A DNA stretch of 50,174 nt from Phenylobacterium sp. (GCF_016793225.1 NZ_JAEUMN010000107.1:1-50174), one strand, 5' to 3'; shown: positions 1 to 7,815, counted from the stretch's first letter. Made by a program: numbers and translations. The notes: generated by a model from the letters alone, not told the origin.

Positions 1-828
1 TCGATGGGCGTGCCGTCCACCATCCCGTTCGTCTCGCGCTGGGTGAACAAGCGCTACCAATTCTACGACACCGACGCGAGTTCGCTGCTCTACTCGATCC
101 GACACGCCTGCGCGCTCGACGAGGACCGCAAGTCCTTCGACATCACGCCGGTGAACAACATCCACAGGCTCAACCAGGCCTGGGCGCGCGCCCGGGGGCG
201 GCAGGTGGACGATCCGGAGCAGCCGGACACCTTCGTCCGCTATGGCGACCGGCCGTTCCAGCAGCAGTGGTTTCCCGGCACGCACGGCTCGGTGGGCGGC
301 GGCAACCGTCAGCACGGGATTTCGAGCGGCGCGCTGGTCTGGATCGCGGTCGGCGCGCTGCGGGCGGGCCTGAAACTGGACTGGAGCGCTGAGTCCGAGC
401 TGGGCCGGGCGAAGAACCCTCAGAACCCGGGCGGCCGCAACGCGCTGGCGCCGTTCCGCATCGGCAAGCGGGGCGAGCTTCTGAAGCCGTGGCAGTTCGA
501 CTTCATCGGGTTCATGACCGGCTACGCCGACCGGGTCGGGACGATTCCGAAGTCGAAGCCCCCCGCGCCGAAGAACCCCACCACGGCGGACGAGCTGAAC
601 GCCATGGCGCTGGAGCGGGTCGAGAAGGATCCCGGCTACCGCCCGGCGACGCTGAAGTTCCTCACCGGCGAGGCGCAGAGTAAGCCGTTGCACCGCTCGG
701 TGGCGGAGGTGGTCCGGGTGGTGGCGATCGCCGGGGTCCTCCTGCTGACGTGGGGGATCGTACGGGCGTGGCCGGCGATCGAGGCCGCCGTGAGGGGCTG
801 GTTCTGCGGCGGTCAGTGCGCCCTGTAG
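1..828 (+). CDS. DUF2235 (Tle1-like lipase domain) protein, 5' truncated
   Basis: The reading frame is open at the left edge, so the N-terminus is missing. The visible part carries DUF2235 landmarks: a G-V-P after the lost aspartate strand, a segment resembling the conserved 'RHAxALDExR..F' (RHACALDEDRKSF), and 'QQWFPGTHGSVGGG', which matches the family's 'W.pG.HsdvGGG' histidine/aspartate region. DUF2235 is the alpha/beta-hydrolase family that includes type VI secretion phospholipases of the Tle1 type and many stand-alone predicted hydrolases. The GxSxG nucleophile would lie upstream of the window. Near the C-terminus (about residues 236-254) is one hydrophobic helix, followed by a short Cys-containing tail, so the protein is probably membrane-anchored. 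No T6SS genes are visible beside it. The gene overlaps the end of the opposite-strand amidohydrolase by 16 bases. Confidence 0.75.
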   Translation, partial: SMGVPSTIPFVSRWVNKRYQFYDTDASSLLYSIRHACALDEDRKSFDITPVNNIHRLNQAWARARGRQVDDPEQPDTFVRYGDRPFQQQWFPGTHGSVGGGNRQHGISSGALVWIAVGALRAGLKLDWSAESELGRAKNPQNPGGRNALAPFRIGKRGELLKPWQFDFIGFMTGYADRVGTIPKSKPPAPKNPTTADELNAMALERVEKDPGYRPATLKFLTGEAQSKPLHRSVAEVVRVVAIAGVLLLTWGIVRAWPAIEAAVRGWFCGGQCAL

Positions 829-2444
829 ACGACCCGGCCGTCCACGACCGTGAGCACGGCCCGGCCCTTGGGGATCTCGGCCTCGGGCGCCGTCATCAGG
901 TCCACCGAGAAGGCCGAGAGGTCGGCGCGCTTGCCGACCTCGATGGTGCCCAGCTCACGCTCGGCGAAGCGGGCGTAGGCCGGCGCCGAGGTGAAGAGCG
1001 CGAGCGCCTCGGCGCGGCTCAGCTTCTGGCCGGGCCGCCAGTCCGGCGCCGAGAAGCCGGCCAGGTCCCGGCGTGACACGGCGGCGTAGAACTCGATCAG
1101 GGGATCCCCCCGCTCGACCGGCGCGTCCGACCCGCCCACCACCAGCACCTTCGCGTCGCGCATGGACTTCCAGGCGTAGGCGCCGTCGAGGCGCTCGTCG
1201 CCGAGCCGCGCCGGGGCGAAGTGGAGGTCCCCGATCGCGTGGCTGGGCTGCATCGATGCGATGACACCGAGCTGCGCGAAGCGGGCGATGTCGGCCGGCC
1301 TGACGACCTGGGCGTGCTCGATCCGCCAGCGCAGGTCCCTGGCGCCCACCGCCGCATAGAGGTCGAGGACGTTGGCGTTGCCGCGGTCGCCGATGGCGTG
1401 GCTGGCGACCTGGACTCCGGCGGCCTTGGCCTTGTCCATGGTCGCCCGCATCTGCTCGGGCGTCGTGCGCACCAGGCCCCGGGTTCCCGGCTCGTCGGCG
1501 TAGGGCTCGAAGAGCGCGGCGCCGCGTGAGCCCAGCGCGCCGTCCTCGTAGAGCTTCACGGCGCGCGTGGTGACGCGCCCGTCGGGGGTGGCGCGCGGGC
1601 CGCCGGCGAAGAGCGGGGCGGCTTCGCCGGCGTCGACGGCGTTGTAGACGCGGAGCGGCGCGCGGCCCTCGGCCGCGAGGCGCTCGAGCAGGCCCACGTC
1701 GGCCCAGGCGACGCTCATGGAATGCACGCCGGTCCAGCCGTAGGCGGCTTCCACCCGGAACGCGGCCTCGAACGCGGCCCGCCGATCGGCCTCGGTGGGC
1801 GGGGTCCGGAGCCTGGCGACCAGGGCCATGGCGTTGTCGACGAGCATGCCGGTGGGGGCGCCGTCCGGACCCTTCAGGATCTCGCCGCCCGCCGGCGCCT
1901 GGGTCGCGCCGTCGATCCCCGCCGCGCGCAGGGCGGCCGAGTTGGCCACCAGGGCGTGGCCGTCCGCGCGCGTGAGCAGCACCGGCTGGTCGGGTGCGAC
2001 GGCGTCGAGGTCCCGCCGATCGAGGAACCGGCCCTCGGGCCAGCCGGTCTCGATCCAGCCCCGTCCCCACACCGGACCGGAAGGCTTGCGGGTCTCCAGA
2101 TAGGCCTTGAGGCGCGCGGCGACCTCGGCGGCCGACTTCGAACCCTCGAGGTTCAGCGAAAGCTCGCGCTCGCCGATCCCGCGCAGGTGCGCATGGCCGT
2201 CGGTGAAGCCGGGAAAGAGGGCCGCGCCCTTCAGGTCGATGCGCTCCGTCCCCGGCTTCAGCCGGAACGGCGCGTCCGCGTCGCCGACGAAGGCGATGCG
2301 GCCGTCCTGCACGATCACCTTCCGCGCCGTCGGCTGCGCCGCCGCGCCCGTGTAGATCGGGCCGCCGGTGATCACGAGGTCCTGGCCGGCGGCCGGACCG
2401 GCCAGCGCGGCGAGGCAGAGGAGAGCGGCGGCGAGTGATCTCAT
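813..2444 (-). CDS. Exported amidohydrolase family 3 (YtcJ-like)
   Basis: A 543-residue metal-dependent hydrolase of the amidohydrolase_3/YtcJ group. The ATG at 2444 is chosen because it places a clean signal peptide (MRSLAAALLCLAALAGPAAG) at the N-terminus; an upstream in-frame start would bury it. Family landmarks are the beta-sandwich start 'DLVITGGPIYTG', the HxH metal motif in 'FTDGHAHL' (H84, H86), 'RIEHAQVV' later in the barrel, and 'VVGGSDAPVERGDP', which holds the metal-binding Asp. Members hydrolyse C-N bonds of imides, ureas or N-acyl compounds; the substrate cannot be told from sequence. It likely acts in the periplasm. It reads tail-to-tail with the DUF2235 gene and starts 48 bases downstream of the small gene ending at 2493, so the two could be co-transcribed. 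Confidence 0.88.
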   Translation of the reverse strand: MRSLAAALLCLAALAGPAAGQDLVITGGPIYTGAAAQPTARKVIVQDGRIAFVGDADAPFRLKPGTERIDLKGAALFPGFTDGHAHLRGIGERELSLNLEGSKSAAEVAARLKAYLETRKPSGPVWGRGWIETGWPEGRFLDRRDLDAVAPDQPVLLTRADGHALVANSAALRAAGIDGATQAPAGGEILKGPDGAPTGMLVDNAMALVARLRTPPTEADRRAAFEAAFRVEAAYGWTGVHSMSVAWADVGLLERLAAEGRAPLRVYNAVDAGEAAPLFAGGPRATPDGRVTTRAVKLYEDGALGSRGAALFEPYADEPGTRGLVRTTPEQMRATMDKAKAAGVQVASHAIGDRGNANVLDLYAAVGARDLRWRIEHAQVVRPADIARFAQLGVIASMQPSHAIGDLHFAPARLGDERLDGAYAWKSMRDAKVLVVGGSDAPVERGDPLIEFYAAVSRRDLAGFSAPDWRPGQKLSRAEALALFTSAPAYARFAERELGTIEVGKRADLSAFSVDLMTAPEAEIPKGRAVLTVVDGRVVYRAH

Positions 2445-2492
2445 GACCGCGAGGCTAGTCGGTTTCGGGGCCGACGCCACCCGATGCGGGCG

Positions 2493-2669
2493 TCAGTGCG
2501 AGCCTTCCCCGCTCATGAGGTGGTCGTAGACCGCCTTGGCCGTCCCCGCGAGCGTCGTGGCCGCGGTCTGCAGCGCCGCGTTGCCCACATAGGTCTCGGC
2601 CTGCTCCGCCAGCCTGGCCAGTTCGTCGGCCACCTCGGCCAACTTCAGGTACACGTCGCGGTCGGTCAT
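2493..2669 (-). CDS. Small hypothetical protein, 58 aa
   Basis: A short open frame starting MTDRDVYLKLAEVADEL. It is rich in Ala, Leu and Glu with heptad-like spacing, so it is predicted to be mostly alpha-helical and soluble. The same frame stays open far upstream, but the ATG at 2669 is preferred because upstream residues are Arg/His-rich antisense noise over the 2730-3749 gene. It sits between the amidohydrolase (same strand, 48 bases away) and the divergent DUF4118 gene. I do not recognise the family. The regular codon use and helical composition support a real gene, but no motif gives a function. Confidence 0.5.
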   Translation of the reverse strand: MTDRDVYLKLAEVADELARLAEQAETYVGNAALQTAATTLAGTAKAVYDHLMSGEGSH

Positions 2670-2729
2670 GCCGAAGCTTTCCGATGCTTCGCGCAAGCGC
2701 GCCAGTCCGCCATGTGCTAAAGCCGCTGA

Positions 2730-3749
2730 ATGTTCCCGCCGCCCCTGCGTACCCCGGGCTCCAACCCCCTGTCGTCCGCCATGCCCTGGGTCTGGACCAC
2801 GGGCATGGTCGCGGTGGCGTTCGCATTGCGCTCGGCGATGGAGCCCCTGCTGGGCGGCGGTCCCTCGTTCGCCGTCTTCTATCCGGCGGTGATCCTGCCG
2901 GCCTACGCCTTCGGGCGCGCGCCGGCGATCGCGGCGACGGTGGTGTCCTCGGCCATCGGCTTCTGGTGCTTCATCGAGCCGGCCTATGCGTGGAAATCGA
3001 CGCCGGACTCCATCGCGAGCCTCCTGTTCTTCGTGATCACCTGCGCGGTGATGATCACGGTGATCACGGGCGCGACCCGTGCGCTTCGCCAGCTTTCGGG
3101 CGAACTCGGCCGCGCCCAGGCGGTCGCCGACAACCATGCGGCCCTCTTCCGCGAGCTGAATGTCCGGATGAGCCACCAGATGCGGCTGGTGGCCGGCGTG
3201 CTGGCGCTGCAGGCGAAGGGGGAGCCCGAGCCGCAGGTGGCCGAAAGCCTGCGCCGGGCCATGGAGCGTTCGCTGCTGATATCCCGCGTGCACCGCGACC
3301 TGGGCGGGCAAGGCGAGCAGGCGGTGGACTTCGACGCCTTCGCCGCGGCGTTGGCCCGGGCCATCTGCCTGGAGCGCGAGCAGCCGGCGGACCGGATCGA
3401 GATCGAACCGTCCGGCCTGAGGCTGAGCGTGGAAGACACCACCTCCCTCGCCGTGGCGCTGGCGGAGTGCCTGGGCGCGCTGTTCGACGCGGGCGTCAGC
3501 GGCCGCATGCGGCTGCGGGTGGACGCCCAGGGCCGGCAGGCCGAGGTGGCGATCATGGAGGCGGGCGAGAACGCCGAGGGTACGCTGGTGTCCGTCAGCA
3601 ACGGCTACCTGCTGCGCGCCATGATCGAGCAGCTGGGCGCGGGGCTCGCGCTGCGGGCCGACGCGCGGGGCTCGGCCCTGGTCGTCTCGATGCCGCGGAG
3701 CGGCGCGGGCGCGGCGGCCGATCCGGGGTCCGCCGCCACGCTGCACTAG
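2730..3749 (+). CDS. DUF4118 membrane protein with degenerate HisKA_2-type kinase module
   Basis: 339 residues. About residues 20-115 are four hydrophobic segments resembling DUF4118, the membrane domain seen in KdpD-like kinases. They are followed by a linker helix and a segment (about 136-190) that aligns with the HisKA_2 dimerisation/phosphotransfer helix: 'LFRELNVRMSHQMRLVAGVL' against 'LLREVHHRVKNNLQxxxSLL'. At the phosphoacceptor position the usual His is Val145, and the next His (149) is four residues later. The C-terminal part resembles an HATPase fold but lacks a recognisable N box ('ALAECLGALFDAG') and a DxGxG G1 box ('IMEAGENAEG'). It is therefore likely a pseudo-kinase or signalling scaffold. 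ATG at 2730 has no strong ribosome site; Met18 (2781) is an alternative start. It is divergent from the 58-aa gene. Confidence 0.7.
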   Translation: MFPPPLRTPGSNPLSSAMPWVWTTGMVAVAFALRSAMEPLLGGGPSFAVFYPAVILPAYAFGRAPAIAATVVSSAIGFWCFIEPAYAWKSTPDSIASLLFFVITCAVMITVITGATRALRQLSGELGRAQAVADNHAALFRELNVRMSHQMRLVAGVLALQAKGEPEPQVAESLRRAMERSLLISRVHRDLGGQGEQAVDFDAFAAALARAICLEREQPADRIEIEPSGLRLSVEDTTSLAVALAECLGALFDAGVSGRMRLRVDAQGRQAEVAIMEAGENAEGTLVSVSNGYLLRAMIEQLGAGLALRADARGSALVVSMPRSGAGAAADPGSAATLH

Positions 3750-3826
3750 CCGGCCGCCGGGGTCCGTACTCAAGACCCGGCCATCCCGGCGAAGGCGCGC
3801 CGATATCGTATGGAAGCCGGCGGCCA

Positions 3827-3874
3827 GAGCCTCACCCGTTCAGACGGAACTGCCTGAACGGGATAATGAGGCTC
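3827..3874. repeat. Two-step inverted repeat between convergent genes
   Basis: The 157-base gap between two convergent genes holds a perfect 9-bp stem, CCCGTTCAG (3835-3843) and CTGAACGGG (3854-3862), around a 10-base loop. An outer perfect 8-bp stem, GAGCCTCA (3827-3834) and TGAGGCTC (3867-3874), is offset by a 4-base ATAA bulge. It could act as a bidirectional transcription stop or mRNA end protector. There is no T-tract, so a classical rho-independent terminator is not supported. Confidence 0.6.
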
Positions 3875-3906
3875 CAAATCACGAGCTTGAGCGTGTTGGG
3901 CACGCG

Positions 3907-4440
3907 CTAGTAGCGGTCGAGCAGCACCTCGGCGATGAGGCCCGTGGCGAGCGCCATCAGAACGAAGTTGCCGTCCGCGTACACCCAGCGATAGCCGCGG
4001 GGCGGGGCGCGCAGGCCGTAGTAGTAGGGATCCTGCACGTAGAAGCGCCGGTAGCTCGTGGGCACGTAGGCGCCGCGCCGCCACGAGTAGCCGCGCGCGA
4101 CGGGCCGATAGCCATAGCCGGGGGCGTACCAGTAGCCATTGCGCGCGCCGCGGTATTCGCGCCATTCGGCGCGGTTGCGCCAGGTCTCGGCCTGTCGGCG
4201 GTCGTAGCGGAGCTCGCGCCGCCCTTCGCGGATTTCCGCCCGGTCGCGGCGCAGCTCCCGCGCCTCGTCGCGGGTGATCACGCCGTCGCGGCGGGCGTCC
4301 CGCCGGTCCTCGCGATACTCGCGCCGGTCTTCCCGCAGTTCGCGGCGATCTTCGCGGCGCTCGTGCCCCGGCTGGGCGGAGGCGGCGATGGGGGCGGAGA
4401 CGGCCGCGATGGCGACCGCGGCATAAAGCATGTGTTTCAT
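3907..4440 (-). CDS. RcnB-family periplasmic protein
   Basis: 177 residues with a signal peptide ending near ASAQ (about residue 22). Residues 25-85 are a highly charged repeat built on (E/R)-x-R-R-E-D-R-R units, predicted to form one long helix. The C-terminal half is the RcnB module: Tyr/Arg-rich '[15 protein letters not shown]', then '[33 protein letters not shown]', whose last ~20 residues are hydrophobic. RcnB of E. coli is a periplasmic protein that modulates Ni/Co efflux, but many members in Alphaproteobacteria have no proven metal role, and no RcnA-like pump is adjacent. It is monocistronic, with the 3' hairpin at 3827-3874 downstream and a 250-base gap upstream. Confidence 0.82.
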   Translation of the reverse strand: MKHMLYAAVAIAAVSAPIAASAQPGHERREDRRELREDRREYREDRRDARRDGVITRDEARELRRDRAEIREGRRELRYDRRQAETWRNRAEWREYRGARNGYWYAPGYGYRPVARGYSWRRGAYVPTSYRRFYVQDPYYYGLRAPPRGYRWVYADGNFVLMALATGLIAEVLLDRY

Positions 4441-4690
4441 TCGGGTCCTCGGGTTTCCCCAGCGGGGTCAGTGGATGTCCCTCGCACTGAACCCGTCCTG
4501 AACCCGCGACAGGCGGATCAGTTCACCGAACCCGGCGGCCGCGCCCGCACGCTCAAGCCTGCAATCTTCCGGACTCATCGCGCGCCTATCCTCGGGTCCG
4601 AGCCAGACGCCGATGGCGCCGGACTTGCAGTTCGAGGGCCTGCGGCGCTTGCCACCGCCGCCGTCCCGGCGACGTAATTGCGAACGGTAC
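4441..4690. other. Intergenic region between divergent RcnB and LuxR-hydrolase genes
   Basis: This 250-base spacer separates two divergently read genes, so it should contain both promoters. I could not identify convincing -35/-10 boxes, an operator palindrome or a small gene in it. Frames open through it give Arg/Pro-rich low-complexity peptides and are not supported as coding. Confidence 0.4.
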
Positions 4691-6535
4691 ATGAGCTCCA
4701 AGTCCGTCGTCCGCCTGTCCGACCTCCTCGACGCCCGTGCGCCCACGGGCGCGCCGGTGCGGCTGCTGCTCGATTCCTGGGCCGAGGTGGAAGACGCGGT
4801 GCGGGCCGACGCGGGCGACACCCGCGAAGCGCTGAACGCTGCGGCCGAGGCCTTGCCCCCCGTGGCCGGCGCCATCGCCGACCGCCGTACGCTGGCCACC
4901 GCGGTCCTGAACCCGCGCGGCGACGTCTTCTACGCGGACGCGGCCTACCTCGCGCTGTTCCCGGACTCGGCCGACCTGCGACCTCTGCTGAAGCGGGCGA
5001 GGCGCGAGGCTCCGCTCGTGAGCCTGGTGGACGGCGCGGCGGGCGCGGCCTTCGTCGCCTGGGTGGGCGATGCGGCCGCCGCGGCGCGCTGGCCGCTGGA
5101 CCCCGAGGCCACGGCGGCGCTCCGGGCCAGTCCCGAGCGCCTGGTGGTGGTCGTCAGCGCGCCCTCCCGGTCCTCGGAGCTCGCCCGGCGCGCCGCGCAG
5201 GCGCTGGACCTGACGGCGCTCGAGGCGCGGCTCGCGGAGGCCTTGCTGTTCGCCCCGAACCTGGACGTGGCCGCCGCCGACGCGGGCGTGGGCCGCGAGA
5301 CCGCGCGCGACGCGCTGCGCCGCATCAACGCCAAGCTGGGCGTGCGCCGGACGCCCGAGCTGATCTCGCGCCTGGTCGGCCTGATGTGCGCCGCCCAGAG
5401 CCAGCAGGCGGGCGGCGACCCGACCGACGACGAAGCGGTTGCGCAGCACGCCCTGAACCTGACGCCCGCCGAGGCCCGGGCGGCGGCTCTGGTGGCCCGC
5501 GGCGCCACCGCGCCGGAAGCCGCCAAGGCGCTGGGCCTGAGCGCCGAGACGATCAAGACCCACATGAAGTCCGTGCTGGCCAAGACCGGGGCCCACAGCG
5601 CCAAGGACCTCGCGCGGCTGCTGGCCGAGGCCCGGGAGCTGGTCGCCCTGACGTCGGCTGCCGAGCCGGTCTTCGCGGAGGAGGAGGGCGGCGGGCGGCT
5701 GCGCATCCTGCCGTCGCTGGACGGCGATCGCCGGATCGCCCTGATCGACTACGGCCCCTATGACGGCGAGCCGGTCTTCGTGTTCCACGGCGCCGCGGCG
5801 GGTCGCCGCCTGCCGGAGGGCCTGAGATCGCGCCTTGCGGCGGCGGGCCTGCGTGCCCTCGTCCTGCAGCGCCCGGGGTTCGGGCTGACAGACCCTGCGC
5901 GGGGCGACTACGTGGAAACGGGCGCCGCGGACATGGCCGCCGCGGTGGAGCGGCTGCGCCTCAGGTCCGCCCATCTCCTTGGACGCGACACGGGGACGCC
6001 GGTGGCCCTCGCGTTCGCCGCCGCGTACCCGGAGCGTCTCGGCCGCGCCGCGCTGCTGAACCCCCAACCGCCCATGCGGCTCGCCCCGGACCGCGACAAC
6101 TTCACCGGCTCGGTGCAGAAGCACCTGCTGCGCAATCCGGACCTGGTGGCCGCCTTCGCCGAGTTCCTGCGCCGGCAGGCCACCACCCAGCTCCTCGAGC
6201 GCATTCTCGCGCGCATGCTCGGCGAGGCGGCGTGCGACGCCCAGGCGCTGTCGGATCCCGCTGTGCGCCGTTTCCTGATCCGTGACATCCAGGCGCTCTG
6301 CGCGCGCTCGGCGCATGGATTCGCGGCGGAGCACGCGGTCTACGCGAACGGCTGGGAAGCGCCCCGCGACCTTCCCGCCCGCGGCTGGACGGTGGCGATC
6401 TCCGCCGGCTTCCCGAACCAGGTCGACCCCAGCTGGCTGGGACTGCGCGACCTCAAGCTGGTGGAGCTCGCCGGCGCGGGGATGCTGCCCCAGTTCACCC
6501 ATGCGGCGGAACTCGCGGCGCTCCTGACCGGCTGA
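4691..6535 (+). CDS. Tandem LuxR-type HTH regulator fused to a degenerate alpha/beta-hydrolase
   Basis: 614 residues from the ATG at 4691; the frame is open upstream but that part is low-complexity. Residues 175-228 ('VGRETARDALRRINAKLGVR') resemble a first, weaker LuxR-type helix-turn-helix. Residues 257-312 are a clear one ('LTPAEARAAALVARG', then 'LGLSAETIKTHMKSVLAKTG'). Residues 360-613 align with an alpha/beta-hydrolase: 'VFVFHGAAAG' oxyanion strand, 'VLQRPGFGLTD', and an elbow reading G431-R-D433-T-G435 where GxSxG is usual. The late motif where the catalytic His is expected reads 'GAGMLPQ' (Met598), and no clear acidic triad member is seen. Thus Ser is Asp and His is Met, which suggests a ligand-sensing rather than catalytic fold. 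It is probably a cytosolic transcription regulator; target genes are unknown. Confidence 0.82.
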   Translation: MSSKSVVRLSDLLDARAPTGAPVRLLLDSWAEVEDAVRADAGDTREALNAAAEALPPVAGAIADRRTLATAVLNPRGDVFYADAAYLALFPDSADLRPLLKRARREAPLVSLVDGAAGAAFVAWVGDAAAAARWPLDPEATAALRASPERLVVVVSAPSRSSELARRAAQALDLTALEARLAEALLFAPNLDVAAADAGVGRETARDALRRINAKLGVRRTPELISRLVGLMCAAQSQQAGGDPTDDEAVAQHALNLTPAEARAAALVARGATAPEAAKALGLSAETIKTHMKSVLAKTGAHSAKDLARLLAEARELVALTSAAEPVFAEEEGGGRLRILPSLDGDRRIALIDYGPYDGEPVFVFHGAAAGRRLPEGLRSRLAAAGLRALVLQRPGFGLTDPARGDYVETGAADMAAAVERLRLRSAHLLGRDTGTPVALAFAAAYPERLGRAALLNPQPPMRLAPDRDNFTGSVQKHLLRNPDLVAAFAEFLRRQATTQLLERILARMLGEAACDAQALSDPAVRRFLIRDIQALCARSAHGFAAEHAVYANGWEAPRDLPARGWTVAISAGFPNQVDPSWLGLRDLKLVELAGAGMLPQFTHAAELAALLTG

Positions 6536-6537
6536 AC

Positions 6538-6563
6538 GGCGCCCCCAATCGGGGGAGGGCGCC
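6538..6563. repeat. GC hairpin just after the LuxR-hydrolase gene
   Basis: GGCGCCCCC (6538-6546), a 4-base loop and GGGGGAGGGCGCC (6551-6563) form a strong stem with one internal mismatch two bases after the stop codon. It lacks a following T-tract, so it may stabilise the mRNA end rather than terminate transcription. Confidence 0.4.
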
Positions 6564-6613
6564 CCGCGCCCGCCGCCCTAGTCTCCCGGGCGTCAGGTAA
6601 CATGGGGGCGTCA

Positions 6614-7069
6614 ATGATCAGACTTCTCGCCACGGGCGCGGCGTGCGCCCTGCTCGCGTCTACGACAGCGTTCGCGACGGAGCCGCTGCAGGTCAGCTAT
6701 CCCGCGGACGCCCAGATGGACTGCGCCGCGATCGCCACCGAGTCCGGGCGCATGGACCAGGTCATCGCGGACGCGAACGCCCAGATCGCCAAGGCGGAAA
6801 GCTCGGCCAAGGGCGCGGGCGTGGCGGGCGCCGTCGCCGTGGAAGGCATGCTTCGCACCGGCCTGCTCGGGCGCATGCCCGGCGTGGGCCAGATGGCCAA
6901 CCAGGCCACCAACATGGCGCGGCAGCGGGCGGAGCAGGTGAAGGCTCAGGCGGGCCAGACCATCAGCACCGCCGGGACCCGCAAGGCTCTGCTGGCCGGC
7001 CTCTACTCGGGCAAGGGCTGCGACGCGCCGGCTGCGGCGGCGGCCCCCACGGAGCCGACAGGCTTCTAG
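6614..7069 (+). CDS. Exported hypothetical protein, Ala/Gln-rich
   Basis: 151 residues from the ATG at 6614; an ATG four codons upstream (6602) is equally possible. The N-terminus MIRLLATGAACALLASTTAFA is a signal peptide, probably cleaved after AFA. The mature part has two Cys ('MDCAAI' and 'GKGCDAP') that could form a disulfide. It also has a long helical Ala/Gln/Met-rich middle with a Gly-rich stretch ('AKGAGVAGAVAVEG') that could be a hairpin or membrane-associated segment, and an Ala/Pro tail. I recognise no characterised family; similar small exported proteins of unknown role are common in Caulobacteraceae. The downstream gap carries a large inverted repeat. Confidence 0.7.
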   Translation: MIRLLATGAACALLASTTAFATEPLQVSYPADAQMDCAAIATESGRMDQVIADANAQIAKAESSAKGAGVAGAVAVEGMLRTGLLGRMPGVGQMANQATNMARQRAEQVKAQAGQTISTAGTRKALLAGLYSGKGCDAPAAAAAPTEPTGF

Positions 7070-7115
7070 CTGCGGCCGGGATCGGTTTGGCGCGCGCTCG
7101 CCGCGTCGTCAGAGG

Positions 7116-7204
7116 CCGGTCACCCGTGGACTCCGCGCAGGCCGGACGGGCGGGCGTGAGCCCCCATGCGACCTCCCGCGCGTCCGGCTTCCACGGGTGA
7201 CCGG
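7116..7204. repeat. 89-bp imperfect palindrome with perfect 15-bp ends
   Basis: CCGGTCACCCGTGGA at 7116-7130 is the exact reverse complement of TCCACGGGTGACCGG at 7190-7204. Inside lies a second exact pair, GCCGGACG (7141-7148) and CGTCCGGC (7181-7188). The element lies wholly between two genes and codes for nothing obvious. It looks like a small palindromic repeat or folded RNA element upstream of the DUF4118-like gene. Confidence 0.65.
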
Positions 7205-7276
7205 AACCGCCCGATCGCGCTCGCGCCAGCGGCGAAGCCGGTTGCGTCACGAGAAGGGTTCGCCAAAGGTATCGCC

Positions 7277-7678
7277 ATGGCACTGAAGAAACGGACCGCG
7301 AGCGTGGTCGCGAGCGCGCTGATCAGCGTCGTCGTCGCGGCCATCCTGGTCGGGGTCGCGACGGCGGTGCGGGCTTCGCTGACGCCCTACCTGGGCGCGC
7401 TCTCCCCGTTCATGCTCTACGTGGCCGCGGTGCTCGTCGCCGGCCTGATCCGGGGGCCGTTCTGCGGCGCGCTGGTGATGCTGGCGGGCGGCGTGATCGG
7501 CTATCGGTTCTTCCTGTCTCCCAACGGCGTGGCGCAGCATGGGGCGATGATCGCCCTGATGCTGTTCTGGGGCGTCTCGGCGCCGGTGCTCGTCACGGCC
7601 AACGAGCTACGCAACCAGCTGGGCCGCGCCATGGCCCGGCTTTCGGCCGCCCTGGACCGCAGCGGCCGCACCGCCTGA
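7277..7678 (+). CDS. DUF4118-like membrane protein without kinase domain
   Basis: 133 residues from the ATG at 7277; the frame extends upstream through the palindrome but that part is not protein-like. It has three to four hydrophobic helices. The centre, 'SPFMLYVAAVLVAGLIRGPF' followed by 'GGVIGYRFFLSP', matches the DUF4118 pattern seen in KdpD-type sensors and in the 2730-3749 protein of this window. After the membrane part only a ~30-residue amphipathic tail remains ('ELRNQLGRAMARLSAALDRS'), which resembles the start of a signalling helix with nothing behind it. It is either a stand-alone membrane sensor or partner, or a sensor that lost its kinase. Stop at 7676-7678; no frameshifted kinase remnant was seen downstream. 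Confidence 0.6.
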   Translation: MALKKRTASVVASALISVVVAAILVGVATAVRASLTPYLGALSPFMLYVAAVLVAGLIRGPFCGALVMLAGGVIGYRFFLSPNGVAQHGAMIALMLFWGVSAPVLVTANELRNQLGRAMARLSAALDRSGRTA

Positions 7679-7815
7679 ACGGCGCGACTGTCGGGTCGGT
7701 GACTCTCCTCCGGCGCGAATGGTGTATGGTGCCGCTGTCGCCGGACGACGGGCCGACGATAGAGAGACAGGGACAAATCCCCGTGCTCCCGCCAGCTGAG
7801 AGGGAGTTTCGACCA

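Noticed and set aside
2684-3910. Alternative 408-codon frame over the DUF4118 pseudo-kinase
   Set aside because: Arg/Gly/Pro-rich with no domain. The frame at 2730-3749 gives membrane helices and a HisKA_2-like helix.
5995-6020. Reading the regulator's hydrolase domain as an active haloalkane dehalogenase because of its Asp nucleophile
   Set aside because: The catalytic His is replaced by Met and no partner acid is evident, so activity is not supported despite the Asp.
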